Below, in pieces: positions 22,237 to 34,187 of a stretch of DNA of 64,000 nt. Source of the DNA: Buxus sempervirens (lineage: Eukaryota > Streptophyta > Magnoliopsida > Buxales > Buxaceae); the NCBI GenBank assembly GCA_947561395.2, contig OX387184.1, positions 38,616,766 to 38,680,765 of the forward strand, given 5' to 3'. Positions within the stretch are counted from its first letter, which is position 1; every line of letters starts with the position of its first letter. Below the pieces are notes generated by a model. The model was not told the origin of the DNA and searched no databases. It worked only from the letters and a program-made list of their open reading frames with translations. Made by a program: the position numbers and the translations under genes.

Positions 22237-23255
22237 ATGCCTCCCAAGAAAAAGTCTAGGACTAATTCTCCTTCCACCTCTTCTCCACAAGTAAGAACCT
22301 CTCCGGTTGTCTCTTCTCCACCGGTGAGACCCCCATCCCCTTCACATTCCTCTGAACCATTCATTGGAAATGGTTTGTTTGATTTTAATGAATTCTTCAA
22401 GCACAGGCCACTCCTCTTGGAAAGGGCCATTAAGCTTGATTCCTTTTCTGACTCTCCGCTCTTCTCATTGTTTTCGGACAATGGTTGGAAGAAATTTGCT
22501 TTGATAAGTGGTTTTGCATATCCTGACCTGGTTCACGAATTCTATTCGAACCTCCACCATCTTCATCTTGCCAATCAAGGCTTTGTCAAAGCCTATGTCA
22601 GGGGCATCTCTTTCGACTTCTCGAAAGATCTTATCTCCTCTCTTCTAGAACTGCCCATTGTTGATTCTCCTTCCTTTGACTTTCTTGCTACTCACTCTGA
22701 TCCTCCCATGGAGTCAATCATTTCTTCTCTGATTGTTCAGGGTGCTCCCACCTCCATAAAAAATAAGCCAACCTATCTTCCTCATGGCTCTCTCCAAGAT
22801 CTTCTCAGGATCTTGAATCTGTTTATTTGTGCTTCTCTTGTTCCCTTAGATCATCATTCTGAGATTTCTCACTCTCGAGCACGACTCCTTCATGCTCTTT
22901 GGAACAGAGACAATGTCTGTCTCCCTTCCATCATATTCAATAAGATCCTTCAGTCTCGGAATTTAAAATCCAAGACTGCTGCTTTTCCCTTTGGGATCTT
23001 CATCACTTACTTGTGCATTCACCAGGGGGTCCTCCCTGATCCTGTTGAAATGATCCTTCACCCCAAACCTCCCATTGATGCCTCCACCCTTACCAGAAGC
23101 AAAAGGGCTAATCCTTTTCAGTTGGCTTCTTCGGAGCCTTCTTCTTCTCAATCCTCCTTGTCCAGTTCTGATGCTATGGCAATCCTGGACAAGTTGAATT
23201 CCATGCAAGCCTCCCAGGAGGCTTTCAATTCTGAGGTAAGGGCTCACATGCTCAT
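22237..23255 (+). pseudogene. Copia-2 accessory ORF3, N-terminal piece (split by Copia-3)
   Basis: It encodes residues 1 to about 340 of the accessory protein, starting MPPKKKSRTNSPSTSS. It has the same central plant-transposon-protein-like segments as Copia-1 ORF3 (VKAYVRGISFDFS, LHALWNRDNVCLP). The reading frame runs cleanly to the CTCAT target site (23251-23255), where Copia-3 begins. Without the insertion and one CTCAT copy, the frame continues at 33609 and the whole ORF would be 428 codons, one fewer than in Copia-1. The ORF was therefore intact when Copia-3 landed. Its function is unknown. Confidence 0.88.
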
Positions 23256-24437
23256 TGAAAGAGTAGAGGACTACTCTATAGGTCTACGATCTACAACAAT
23301 TAAGAATTAAACAATGCGGAAACAAACACACAGAGAATTATACGAGGAAACCTGAATCCAGATCCAGGAAAAACCTCGAGTCTATATGAGGCGACTAACC
23401 CTTCGAAATTCCACTATTGAATGAAAAGACAATTACAAAGGAGCACATACTTAACCTTTACAATTGACTCACTCAACAGCAAACCACAGTTCGAATCCAC
23501 GAACTGCAACACAGCTTGAATCCACAAGCTGCAGAACACGATCAATCCAGATCGCAAACAATCACTCACCAGTGATCCACAGTTCGAATCCACGAACTGC
23601 AACACAGCTTGAATCCACAAGCTGCAGCACACGATCAATCCAGATCGCAACAATCAACTCAGAATCCACTGAGATGATCCAATGCAGTAGGAATCCACCT
23701 ACGCATCAATCAAAGCCGATCACCAGTCCAGGCGATCACACGATCAGATGAAGTTCCGAATTGAAGAAGAATCCTCTACCTTCAATTCCAGGTGATCTAT
23801 CTCAGATCTCCCCCTCACTCGATCGCCGACTCTCTAAAGAAGATTTGATCGAATCTCAAACACCTCAAGATCCGAAATCAAAATGATCCAAAGGAAAAAG
23901 TCATATAAAAACAAATACAGCTCGTCTATTTATAGAAGAAACTCAGATCGCATCTCGCTGGTGGCGTCGTGCTGCGATCGGGGTAGATGGCTGGAAGCGA
24001 ACTCAAGTCCCGCTCAGAACAAGTTAAATCAGTTAAGGGGGCGCTTCCAGCGGGCTGCTAGCGGGAGAGAACGCGGCATGTGCACTTCTGATCATATACT
24101 CTTCAATCTCGCTCTGCGCTACCAGCGGCGTGTCGGCGTCGCCTTACGACGCTAGTGCACGTGCCTACTTTCAAAGCACTGATTCACTTATGCGCTGCCA
24201 GCGGCGTAGCAGCGGCGTTGATCTTCGCAAGTGCCCTTACAATACATGCTCTATCTAGAGAATCTTTCATTTCCTTGAGCTACTAGCGGTGTGGTAGCTG
24301 TGTGGCAGCATCGTCTTCTTCTTCTTTACTCAGTTCACTGAATTTTCATTATTTAATCTGCACATCTTGAAGATTTATTAGAAGACATAATTTGTCAAAC
24401 ATTTGCCATAACAGGAATGTGAGTTTTCACACTTACA
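23256..24437 (-). repeat. Copia-3 3' LTR (1,182 bp)
   Basis: It runs from 24437 to 23256 on the minus strand, starting TGTAAGTGTG and ending CTCTTTCA next to the target duplication. The TATA box TATAAATAG is at 23926-23934. The polypurine tract abuts it. Confidence 0.95.
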
Positions 24438-24438
24438 A

Positions 24439-24448
24439 TCTCCCCCTT
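24439..24448 (-). other. Copia-3 polypurine tract
   Basis: AAGGGGGAGA on the minus strand lies directly upstream of the 3' LTR. A second GGGGGAGA-type tract lies at about 24644-24655 and a third inside ORF3 at 24825-24835. Confidence 0.85.
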
Positions 24449-24812
24449 GGCAAATGCGTGACAACAACCTTAAAACAGTGTTTAATATCAAACTCAGTTA
24501 ATATTGATTTCCATTTAAGAATTTTAAAACCACACTGATAAGGAGAGACACAATGATTTTGAAGAATCCAGAATTTCATTCATTCACAAAAGATATACAG
24601 AGATCAGAAACATATACAGTGTTCAAAAATTACAATTTCTCCCCCTTAATCATCACTCCCCTTTAAACCTTCTTTCAGGAGAAACAAACAGAACAGAACA
24701 CAACAAAAATTATCATATCCATAGCACAACAAAAAAAATTTACAAGCAGCAGCAACAACCCAGCAAAACCATCAACAGAAACATCAACCCCAGCAGCATC
24801 ATCATCCAAGCA

Positions 24813-26102
24813 TCATCCAAAAAACTCCCCCTTTCTGGAAGGTGGTTTGGGTTCCCAAGTCCTTGAGTAATGCTTGTATGCATCTTGGGATCTGGAGTGC
24901 AGCCAACAGAGTTTGTGATCCATCTCCAGCTGAGTCTTCCGAATGCATTCCAGAAAATGATCCGCTTCATTTTGCATTCGTTGCTGAGCAGCAACGTCCC
25001 TTTGTACCTCACCACATGTAAAATCAACATCCTTTGCCAATTTCTCTAGCCTCTCTTGGGTCTCTGATTTGAACATGCTCATCATGAGCATGTGAGACCT
25101 AACCTCAGAATTGAAAGCCTCTTGGGAGGCTTGCATGGAATTCAGTTTTTCCATAATTGCCACAGCATCAGAGCTGGACAAAGAGGACTGAGAAGAAGAG
25201 GGTTCAGAAGACACCAAACGAAAAGGATTTGCTCGTTTACTTCTGGTCAGAGTGGAGGAATCAATGGGAGGTCTGGGATGAATGATCAATTCAGCCGGAT
25301 CAGGTAAGATTCCCTGGTGAATGCACATGAAAGAAATGAAAATCCCAAATGGAAGAGCAGCAGTCTTGGATTTTAGATTCCGAGACTGAAGGATTTGATT
25401 GAATATGATGGAGGGAATACAAACACTGTCTCTGTTCCAGATGGCATGAAGAAGTCTTGCCCTAGAGTGAGAGATCTCTGAGTGATGATCAGATGGAACA
25501 AGAGAAGCACACACAAACAGATTCAAGATCCGGAGAAGATCTTGAAGAGAGCCATGAGGCATATAGTTGGGCTTATTCTTTATGGAAGTGGGAGCACCCT
25601 GAACTATTAGAGAAGGAATGATGGACTCCATAGGAGAATCAGTATGAGACTCAAGAAAGTTAAAGGAGGGAGAATCAACAAGAGGCAGTTCAAGAAGAGA
25701 GGAAATAAGCTCTTTTGAGAAGTCGAAAGAGATTCCCCTGACATAGGCTTTGACATAGCCTTGATTGGCAAGATGAAGATGATGAAGATTAGAATAAAAT
25801 TCTCGAACCAGGTCCGGATATGCAAAACCACTGATTAAAGCAAATTTTTTCCAACCATTGTCCGAAAACAATGAGTAGAGAGGAGATTCAGAAAATGACT
25901 CAAGCTTGATGGCCCTTTCTAGAAGAAGTGGCCTGTGCTTGAAGAACTCATTAAAATCAGATAAACCATTCCCCACAAATGGTTCAGAAGAATGAGAAGG
26001 GGACGGGGGTCTCACTGGAGGAGAAGAGATAACAGGAGAAGACCTCACAGGAGGAGACGATGTTGAAGGAGAATCAGTTCTCGACTTTCTCTTGAGAGGC
26101 AT
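24813..26102 (-). CDS. Copia-3 accessory protein (ORF3)
   Basis: This is an intact 429-residue ORF from ATG 26102 (MPLKRKSRTDSPSTSS), nearly identical to Copia-1 ORF3 and the same length. An upstream in-frame extension to 26147 exists, but the conserved start in all three copies is MP[LP]K[RK]K. The Ser/Pro-rich basic N-terminus, central plant-transposon-protein-like domain (FADNGWKK-like segment, YPDLVREFYSNLHH, FDFSKELISSLLELP) and C-terminal coiled coil are conserved. I see no membrane segment. Its frame is uninterrupted while the gag-pol of the same element is broken many times. The role is unknown. Confidence 0.88.
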   Translation of the reverse strand: MPLKRKSRTDSPSTSSPPVRSSPVISSPPVRPPSPSHSSEPFVGNGLSDFNEFFKHRPLLLERAIKLESFSESPLYSLFSDNGWKKFALISGFAYPDLVREFYSNLHHLHLANQGYVKAYVRGISFDFSKELISSLLELPLVDSPSFNFLESHTDSPMESIIPSLIVQGAPTSIKNKPNYMPHGSLQDLLRILNLFVCASLVPSDHHSEISHSRARLLHAIWNRDSVCIPSIIFNQILQSRNLKSKTAALPFGIFISFMCIHQGILPDPAELIIHPRPPIDSSTLTRSKRANPFRLVSSEPSSSQSSLSSSDAVAIMEKLNSMQASQEAFNSEVRSHMLMMSMFKSETQERLEKLAKDVDFTCGEVQRDVAAQQRMQNEADHFLECIRKTQLEMDHKLCWLHSRSQDAYKHYSRTWEPKPPSRKGEFFG

Positions 26103-27350
26103 GGTGAAGAGAAAATTGAAAGAGAAAGGGCAAACAGACAGAAACAAACGACAAACAAAAAGGCCCTAATGGCAGAACAATCTACCAAACCCTAGCGTAG
26201 AATAACGAGAGAAGACTACTGAACTAGGAAGCAGAAAATGAAGAAGCAGGATGAAGACAGTAAAAAAAATTTTACCTGAACAGTAGACAAGAAGAAGGAA
26301 GGTGAAAATGACAGCAGCACAGGGACACGACGCGAGAAGCGAGAGGAACCGAAGACAGGTAAAAAAGAAACAGGGGTAAAAATTGAATGCGATTTCACCT
26401 TTATATAGGCAAATAGAATACGCTGCCAGCGAGCAGCTGGCGACGTAGAAATAGGCATGTGCCAAAGCAAGCTATACCAGAGAAGGCTACATGCACGCTT
26501 CTAGCGACGTAGAAGGTGCACATGCACACACAATAAAAAACACAGATTCAAGGCAAAAATTTATAAAAGATGTTTGAACTATTATTCATGACAAATTCAT
26601 ACATCAAAACACAAAGCTAAGATTTTAGCTAAACTAAAAATCATCCAGATAATCAACTTATTCAATCCAAGAAGTACTTATCACAAAACTGATCTTGAAG
26701 CACCTATCAAAGTTAATTCAGATGTGGCACATTTCATATCAAAGAGCAAAATTTCCTTCATGGTTTCTCATACTATAAATTTTCTTCAAGATATGGAGTA
26801 CATATGCATATTAATGAATCAATGCTGGAGAGAAGAGAGCAACATTTTTGACTTTTACACTTCATACATATGGAAGGTTATTTCAGTGTAAACATTCTTG
26901 GAAAGTATAGACATACCCCAACTTCATTTTGGTGGCTTTCGCACATCAGAGATAGGTAGCCTTTTCTGATCTCTTTTTCTTTTCTTTTTAAAGACGGCAT
27001 TGACCCTTAAAAAACCTGAGTTTACAGTTCATTCCAAGAATATACCTTCTTTCTCTTTTTCTTTTTGAGATTTACAGTGGCTTTCACTCTAATCTCTATG
27101 GCAACCATTTCCAAAACTTTTCTTTTCATAAAGGTGATAGCCTATAGATCCCAAGCTTCAACACACAATAAACTTCAATACACAAAGGTGTTTAAGACAA
27201 AATTGATAGTTGAGAACAAGACATTTCTGTCAATATGCATAGACTCAAGCTTCCTAAATTAAGATTTTAGTATCAAGAACACATAAATTCATTTTGAACA
27301 GACATGTAAGTCATTTTACATCTAAATTAACTCAAAACAGAACCTGATTT
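26103..27350 (-). other. Copia-3 spacer with TATA box upstream of ORF3
   Basis: It is the noncoding counterpart of the Copia-1 and Copia-2 spacers. It has TATATAAA at 26400-26407 (minus strand, 298 bases before the ORF3 ATG). Just upstream of that, at 26420-26450, are CGCTGCCAGC and AGCTGGCGACG motifs. Confidence 0.65.
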
Positions 27351-30300
27351 TCAGTTTTGAGAGCATACTCCTAGGGATTTCCTAAGAGTTTCAAATCTGT
27401 TCTGATCTAAAGGTTTAGTGAAAATATCAGCTAACTGTTTTTCAGTAGATATATATTCAATCATAACAGTTTTGTCTTCAATTAACTCTCTTATAAAGTG
27501 ATGCCTGATGTCTATATGTTTATTCCTTGAGTGTTGAACAGGATTTTTGGAAATATTTATGGCACTTTTATTGTCACAAAAGAGAATCATTTGATCCTGA
27601 TCTAAACCATAATCAGATAGCATTTGTTTCATCCAAATTATTTGAGTACAACTGCTTCCTGTAGCAATGTACTCTGCTTCAGCTGTACTCAGTGAAACTG
27701 AGTTTTGCTTTTTTGCTTAACCAAGCAATGAGGTTATTACCCATATAAAAGCAACCACCAGAGGTGCTTTTTCTATCATCCATACACCCAGCCCAATCAG
27801 CATCAGTGTATCCAGATTCCCAGATCAACAGTTCCAGATCAACAGTTCCAGTGTTGAACAGCATCAGTGTGGGTTTGTTTCTTTGGAAAACCAGATTCCC
27901 AGATCAACAGTTCCATTAACATATTTTATAATCCTTTTCACAGCATTCAGATGAGATTCTTTAGGATTAGCCTGATATCTAGCACAACTCCCACACTAAA
28001 GCTTATATCAGGTCTACTTGCTGTTAAGTACAGTAGACTCCCAATCATTCCTCTGTACAGGGTAGGGTCTACAACTTTTCCAGATTCATCTTTTCCAAGT
28101 TTTAAACTAGTACTCATAGGAGTTCTAGCATGTTTAGCATGAGTTAAGCTGAATCTCTTAACAAGATTTCTTGAATATTTTGCTTGAGAGAAAAAAATTC
28201 CTTGTTGAGATTGATAAATCTGAAGACCTAAGAAAAAGTTCAGTTCACCCATCATACTCATCTCAAATTCACTTTTCATTAAGTCAGCAAAGGAGTGAGC
28301 ATGATTTTCAGAAGTAGATCCAAACACTATGTCATCAACATAGATTTGAGCAATCAAAATATGTTTGGACTCTCTTTGAATAAAGAGAGTTTTATCCACA
28401 TTTCCTCTCATAAAACCATATTCAGTAAAAAAGAGGTGAGTCTCTCATACCAAGCTCTAGGAGCTTGTTTGAGTCCATACAAGGCTTTGTTCAGTTTATA
28501 GACATATTTAGGATGATTTGTGTCCTCAAATCCTTTAGGTTGCTCTACATAGACCTCTTCATTCAGATATCCATTCAAGAATGCACTCTTAACATCCATT
28601 TGAAACAGTTTAAACTTCAAGTAACATGCAATAGACAACAGTAATCTGATTGATTCTAACCTAGCTACAGGAGCAAAGGTTTCATCAAAATCTATTCTTT
28701 CTACTTGAGTATACCCCTGAGCAACAAGCCTAGCCTTATTTCTGGTTACTATTCCATTCTCATCAGATTTTTTCTTAAAAATCCACTTGGTTCCTATCAC
28801 ATTCAGATCAGAGGGTCTTTCAACCAATTCCCAAACATTATTTCTAGTAAATTGATTCAGTTCTTCATGCATAGCATTTAACCAAGAATCATCCAACAAA
28901 GCATCTTTATAAGATTTGGGCTCAAATTGAGATAAGTAGGAAGAAAATCTTACCTCATTCTGTAGTTGATGTCTTGTTCTTACTCCATCTGAAATTTTTC
29001 CAACACTTTGCTCAGTTGGGTGGTCTTTGAGAGTTCTAGTCAGAGGAATAACTTCATTGCTTGGGGATGCATCTCTGAGTTCATCCTCTTCATCTACAGC
29101 CTGCAAAAATTCACTGTCAGTACCTTCATCATCTATTAGCACATTTATGGATTCCATTACAACAGATTTCTGCAAATTAAAAACTCTGTATGCTCTACTA
29201 GAAGAAGAATATCCTAGAAAAATTCCTTCATCACTTCTAGAATCAAATTTTCCTAGATTTTCTCTGTCCCTTAAGATATAACATTTACTTCCAAAGACTC
29301 TGAAATATTTCAAGTTTGGCTGTTTTCCTTTCCAAAGTTCATAGGGAGTTTGTTTCCACCCAGATCTGATATAAACTCTGTTACTAATGTAACAGGCAGT
29401 GTTTACAGCTTCAGCCCAGAATTTTGTTGAAATTTTCTTGGCTATCATCATGGTTCTAGCCATTTCTTGTAAAACTCTGTTCTTCCTTTCCACAACTCCA
29501 TTTTGTTGTGGGGTCTTAGGAGTAGAAAATTCATGTTTGATTCCTTGTTCTTCACAGAAATTGGAAAACATTTGATTTTCAAATTCTATCCCATGATCAG
29601 ATCTGATTCTAACAATCTTTCCTATTTGCAAGTTCTTTTCAACTTGAATTTGACAGCACAGATGTTTAAAACAGTTAAAACATTCAGATTTTTCTCTTAG
29701 AAAATCTACCCAGGTATATCTGCTGTAGTCATCTACAGCAACAAATATATATCTCTTTCCTCCCAGACTTTCAGTCTTTGTAGGTCCCATTAAATCCATA
29801 TGAATCAGTTCTAATGGTCTTGATGTTCCTACAATGTTGGTTTTCTTGTGTGTGGCTTTGATTTGCTTTCCTTGATTGCAAGGACCACACATTCCTTTCT
29901 TTTTATTATTCCCAAACTTGGGAATTCCTCTAACCAACTCAGACTTAGAGATTTTTGACAGATCTCTATAGTTAATGTGACCCAGTCTTTTATGCCACAA
30001 ATCAATTTCATCACATACAGAAGATTTTAAAGATTTTTCATTGTTTCCAATGATTCCATAGCAATTGTCACTTGTTCTTACACCTACAAGAACAGTTCTA
30101 CCAGATTTATCCAAAATTTTGCATTCTTTTCTGATAAAGTTTACAAATAATCTGGAATCACATAACTGGCTAATACTGATTAGATTTGCCTTCAAACCAG
30201 AAACAAAAAGAACATTCTTTAAACAAACTCCATTAGGACCAGTTACAGTTCCTTTGCCTTTGACCTGGGAAGTGCTTCCATCACCAAATGTAACACTTCC

Positions 30301-32361
30301 ACCAAAATATTCTTCAAAGGTACTGAACATAGCCTTATGACCACACATGTGTCTTGAACAACCACTGTCCAAGTACCACATGTTGACATCATGAGCTTTT
30401 AAAGCTACATGAACCACATTAGCAACTAATGAATTTTTTCTAACCCAGATCTGTTTTTCAGGAGTTTTCTGAGAAGTACCTTCATCAACTACTTGAGATT
30501 TTGAAGGAAGCTTCTTTGACAGATTTGTGACTTCCTTATTTAATGTTTCAGTCAATTTTAACAGGGAATCAAATCTGTTATGTAAATCCAGAGACTGACT
30601 TTGATTTACTTTTCTCTTATTATCAAAATATCCATCAGGAAAACCATGCAATGCATAACACTTTGGTCTTATATGACCCTTTTTATTGCAGTGATGGCAT
30701 ACAGGTATGAACCTATGTTCAGAAAAATCAACATTTCTAGACTTGCCAGTATTTCTAAACTGTACAGATTTAGATTTCTCAGAAGTTGAAGGTTTACCTG
30801 TTGGTCTTACTTCTCCAGTAGAAATTTTCTGTGAAGATTCCTTGTTTTGATTACTTACACTCATTCTCTTTTCAGCAGAATTTGAGCTTTCAGGAACTTC
30901 CTTTGAAATTGATTCCTCATTAATTTGATGATTTCCTGCAGAAGAATTTGAAGCATTAGATTTACTTGAATTTGAAACTTTCTCAAGTTCACTCACTTTA
31001 CCTTGAAGTGCAGAAATCTGAGCTTCCTTTTCTTTTAGTTTTTCAGTTTTTTCAGTTAAAGAAGTTACCAGAAAATCTTCTTTGGCATGTCTTTCAAGTA
31101 ACTTCTGGTTTATTGAATCTATTTCTGCAAGAGCTTTATTTTTCTCTGTTTCTGATTCCTTCAATTTTTTACTCAGTTTCTTGACTTTCTTCTGAGCTCT
31201 ATTGAATTCCTTATAGAGCTGATTGTAGGCTTCTTGTAGTTCTTCTTCATCATCTAATAAAGTCTCTTTATTATCTCCTGCAATTCCAGAGATTGAACTA
31301 CCAGAGGAGGATGAGTAAAAAGAATTGAAAGCAGTAAAATTAGCAGAAATATCCTCATCAGATTGTGAAGAATTATCAGTGTTACTGTCATCCCAAGTAA
31401 CCTGATAATTAGTCTTTTTCTTTTTATCCTTTGAGGGACAATCAGAGGCAACATGTCCAAATCCTTTACATTTGTAACATTGGACTTCATCATTCAGAGA
31501 AAATTTCTTCTCCTTTCTTGGATTAGACATTTTCTTATCAGATCTCCTATTAGATCTGTCCATGGATGATGAAGAATTGGATTGTCTCTTTTTAAACATT
31601 TTCTTAAACTTTTTGGCTAAGAGAACAAGTTCATCCATATCAACATCAGAATTATCTGATTCTTCAGTATTTACAGATTTTACAGATTTTAGAGCTATTC
31701 CTTTACTTCTTTTAGGAATATTCAGATCTAGCTCATAAGTCTGTAAAGATCCTACCAGATCTTCAATTCTCATGTTATCTACATCTTTTGCCTCTTGAAT
31801 TGCAGTTACTTTAGGTCTGAATTTTTCAGGCAAAGATCTTAAGATTTTTCTAATAACCTTTGAAGTAGAGATTTTTTCTCCAAGATTAAAACTAGAATTA
31901 ACAATATCTGAGAGTTTAGCATAAAACTCATCAAAAGACTCATCATCTTTCATATACAAAGTTTCGAAAGATGTAGTAAGTCTTTGAAGTCTGGACAGCT
32001 TGACAGCTGAGGTTCCTTCATGAGTGACCTCAAGAATGTCCCATGCTTCCTTAGCGACTTCACATGAGGAAATTCTCCTGAATTCCTCAACACTAACAGC
32101 ACAAAATAAGGCATTCATTGCCTTGTTGTTCCATCCACATTGATCAGATTCAGTTTTAGTCCACTGATCATGAGGTTTAGGGATCACAACACCTCATTCT
32201 GTTGTGATCTCAGGTGGATGATAACCATTACAAACCGAGAGCTAGACACGCTCATCGATTGATTTCAGGTAAGCTCTCATTCTTGCTTTCCAGTAAGAAT
32301 AATTGTTACCTTCAAATAATGGAGGTCTAGAGGCAGATCCTCCTTCTTTTCCAAAATCCAT
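27351..32361 (-). pseudogene. gag-pol: Copia-3 gag-pol with complete integrase but two stops, frameshifts and a scrambled patch
   Basis: The start is ATG at 32361 (MDFGKEGGSASRPP). Stops at 32242-32244 (TAG; Copia-1 has TGG) and 32194-32196 (TGA; Copia-1 has GGA) break gag early. The frame is then open to about 28424. It encodes gag with both zinc knuckles ([14 protein letters not shown] and [14 protein letters not shown]), a coiled coil, the protease LDSGCS and the integrase zinc domain. The integrase core follows ([26 protein letters not shown]), then RT. One-base losses shift the frame near 28424 (before YVDD) and near 27987. A rearranged patch lies at about 27812-27915. A six-A run at 27709-27714 shifts it again, and the last 93 codons are open to ADIFTKPL and the end at 27351. 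Confidence 0.93.
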
Positions 32362-32406
32362 GCTATAGATCTAGATCACACTTTGTATAGCAATTCAAAG
32401 TGAATA

Positions 32407-32419
32407 GGCTTTGATACCA
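32407..32419 (-). other. Primer binding site of Copia-3
   Basis: TGGTATCAAAGCC on the minus strand, two bases after the 5' LTR, is of initiator Met tRNA type. Confidence 0.85.
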
Positions 32420-32421
32420 CT

Positions 32422-33603
32422 TGAAAGAGTAGAGGACTACTCTATAGGTCTACGATCTACAACAATTAAGAATTAAACAATGCGGAAACAAACACACAGA
32501 GAATTATACGAGGAAACCTGAATCCAGATCCAGGAAAAACCTCGAGTCTATATGAGGCGACTAACCCTTCGAAATTCCACTATTGAATGAAAAGACAATT
32601 ACAAAGGAGCACATACTTAACCTTTACAATTGACTCACTCAACAGCAAACCACAGTTCGAATCCACGAACTGCAACACAGCTTGAATCCACAAGCTGCAG
32701 AACACGATCAATCCAGATCGCAAACAATCACTCACCAGTGATCCACAGTTCGAATCCACGAACTGCAACACAGCTTGAATCCACAAGCTGCAGCACACGA
32801 TCAATCCAGATCGCAACAATCAACTCAGAATCCACTGAGATGATCCAATGCAGTAGGAATCCACCTACGCATCAATCAAAGCCGATCACCAGTCCAGGCG
32901 ATCACACGATCAGATGAAGTTCCGAATTGAAGAAGAATCCTCTACCTTCAATTCCAGGTGATCTATCTCAGATCTCCCCCTCACTCGATCGCCGACTCTC
33001 TAAAGAAGATTTGATCGAATCTCAAACACCTCAAGATCCGAAATCAAAATGATCCAAAGGAAAAAGTCATATAAAAACAAATACAGCTCGTCTATTTATA
33101 GAAGAAACTCAGATCGCATCTCGCTGGTGGCGTCGTGCTGCAATCGGGGTAGACGGCTGGAAGCGAACTCAAGTCCCGCTTAGAACAAGTTAAATCAGTT
33201 AAGGGGGCGCTTCCAGCGGGCTGCTAGCGGGAGAGAACGCGGCATGTGCACTTCTGATCATATACTCTTCAATCTCGCTCTGCGCTACCAGCGGCGTGTC
33301 GGCGTCGCCTTACGACGCTAGTGCACGTGCCTACTTTCAAAGCACTGATTCACTTATGCGCTGCCAGCGGCGTAGCAGCGGCATTGATCTTCGCAAGTGC
33401 CCTTACAAGACATGCTCTATCTAGAGAATCTTTCATTTCCTTGAGCTACTAGCGGTGTGGTAGCTATGTGGCAGCATCGTCTTCTTTTTCTTTACTCAAT
33501 TCACTGAATTTTCATTATTTAATCTGCACATCTTGAAGATTTATTAGAAGACATAATTTGTCAAACATTTGCCATAACAGGAGTGTGAGTTTTCACACTT
33601 ACA
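32422..33603 (-). repeat. Copia-3 5' LTR (1,182 bp)
   Basis: It is the same length as the 3' LTR with about nine differences. The TATA box TATAAATAG is at 33092-33100 on the minus strand. The LTR-start hairpin (AGTGTGA/TCACACT) is perfect here, while the 3' copy has a mismatch. Confidence 0.95.
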
Positions 33604-33608
33604 CTCAT

Positions 33609-33876
33609 GATGAGCATGTTCAAATCAGAGACCCAAGAGAAGCTGGATAAGCTTGCAAAGGATGTTGATTTTGCTTGTGGTGAGGTGCAAAGGGATGTTG
33701 CTGCTCAGCAACGCATGAAAAATGAAGCTGATCATTTTCTGAGTAATATTCGAAGGACTCAGTTGGAGATGGATCACAAGCTGTGCTGGCTGCACTCTCG
33801 GTCCCAAGATGCGTACCGGCATTACTCCAGAACTTGGGATCCGAAACCTCCTTCCAGAAAGGGGGAGTCATTTTGA
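33609..33876 (+). pseudogene. Copia-2 accessory ORF3, C-terminal piece
   Basis: It continues the frame interrupted at 23255, encoding the coiled-coil end of the accessory protein (MSMFKSETQEKLDKLAKD to PPSRKGESF) and stopping at 33874-33876. A polypurine-like GAAAGGGGGAG overlaps its end. It is cut from its start by the 10.3 kb Copia-3 insertion, so it cannot be expressed as one protein. Confidence 0.88.
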
Positions 33877-34187
33877 TGATGTTGCTGCTGGTTGTTGGTT
33901 GATGCTGGTTGCTGGTTGATATATCAAGTTTTTGTTTTTGGTTGTTCTGTTGGTTTTTGGTTTTTCTGGAAGTAGGTTTACGGGGGAGATTTTGTTTGGT
34001 TGAATGTGTATATATTTGCTGAACACTGTATATGTCTTCTGAATACTGTATATTTTCTCTGAACATGAATGAAATTCTGAATTCTCCCTTCTCATGGTGT
34101 TTTGAATGTTTAAATGGAATTCAATATCTGAATTTGATAATAAGCACTGTTGTAAGTTTGTTGTCAGGCATTTGCCAAGGGGGAGAT
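33877..34187 (+). other. Copia-2 noncoding tail and polypurine tract
   Basis: T/G-rich noncoding sequence contains an additional GGGGGAGA tract near 33980. The functional tract AAGGGGGAGA is at 34177-34186, next to the LTR. Confidence 0.7.

Larger units (their letters stand above)
23256..33603 (-). mobile_element. Copia-3: full-length Sirevirus-like copia element, reverse orientation
   Basis: It is 10,348 bp with 1,182-bp LTRs and a perfect target duplication CTCAT (23251-23255 and 33604-33608), inserted in ORF3 of Copia-2. Read on the minus strand it has a 5' LTR (33603-32422), a primer site, gag-pol with a complete integrase core, a spacer, ORF3, a polypurine tract and a 3' LTR (24437-23256). 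I count about nine LTR differences by eye, so it is younger than Copia-1 (about 22). Gag-pol has two early stops and several frameshifts, so it is also defective. Confidence 0.95.
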
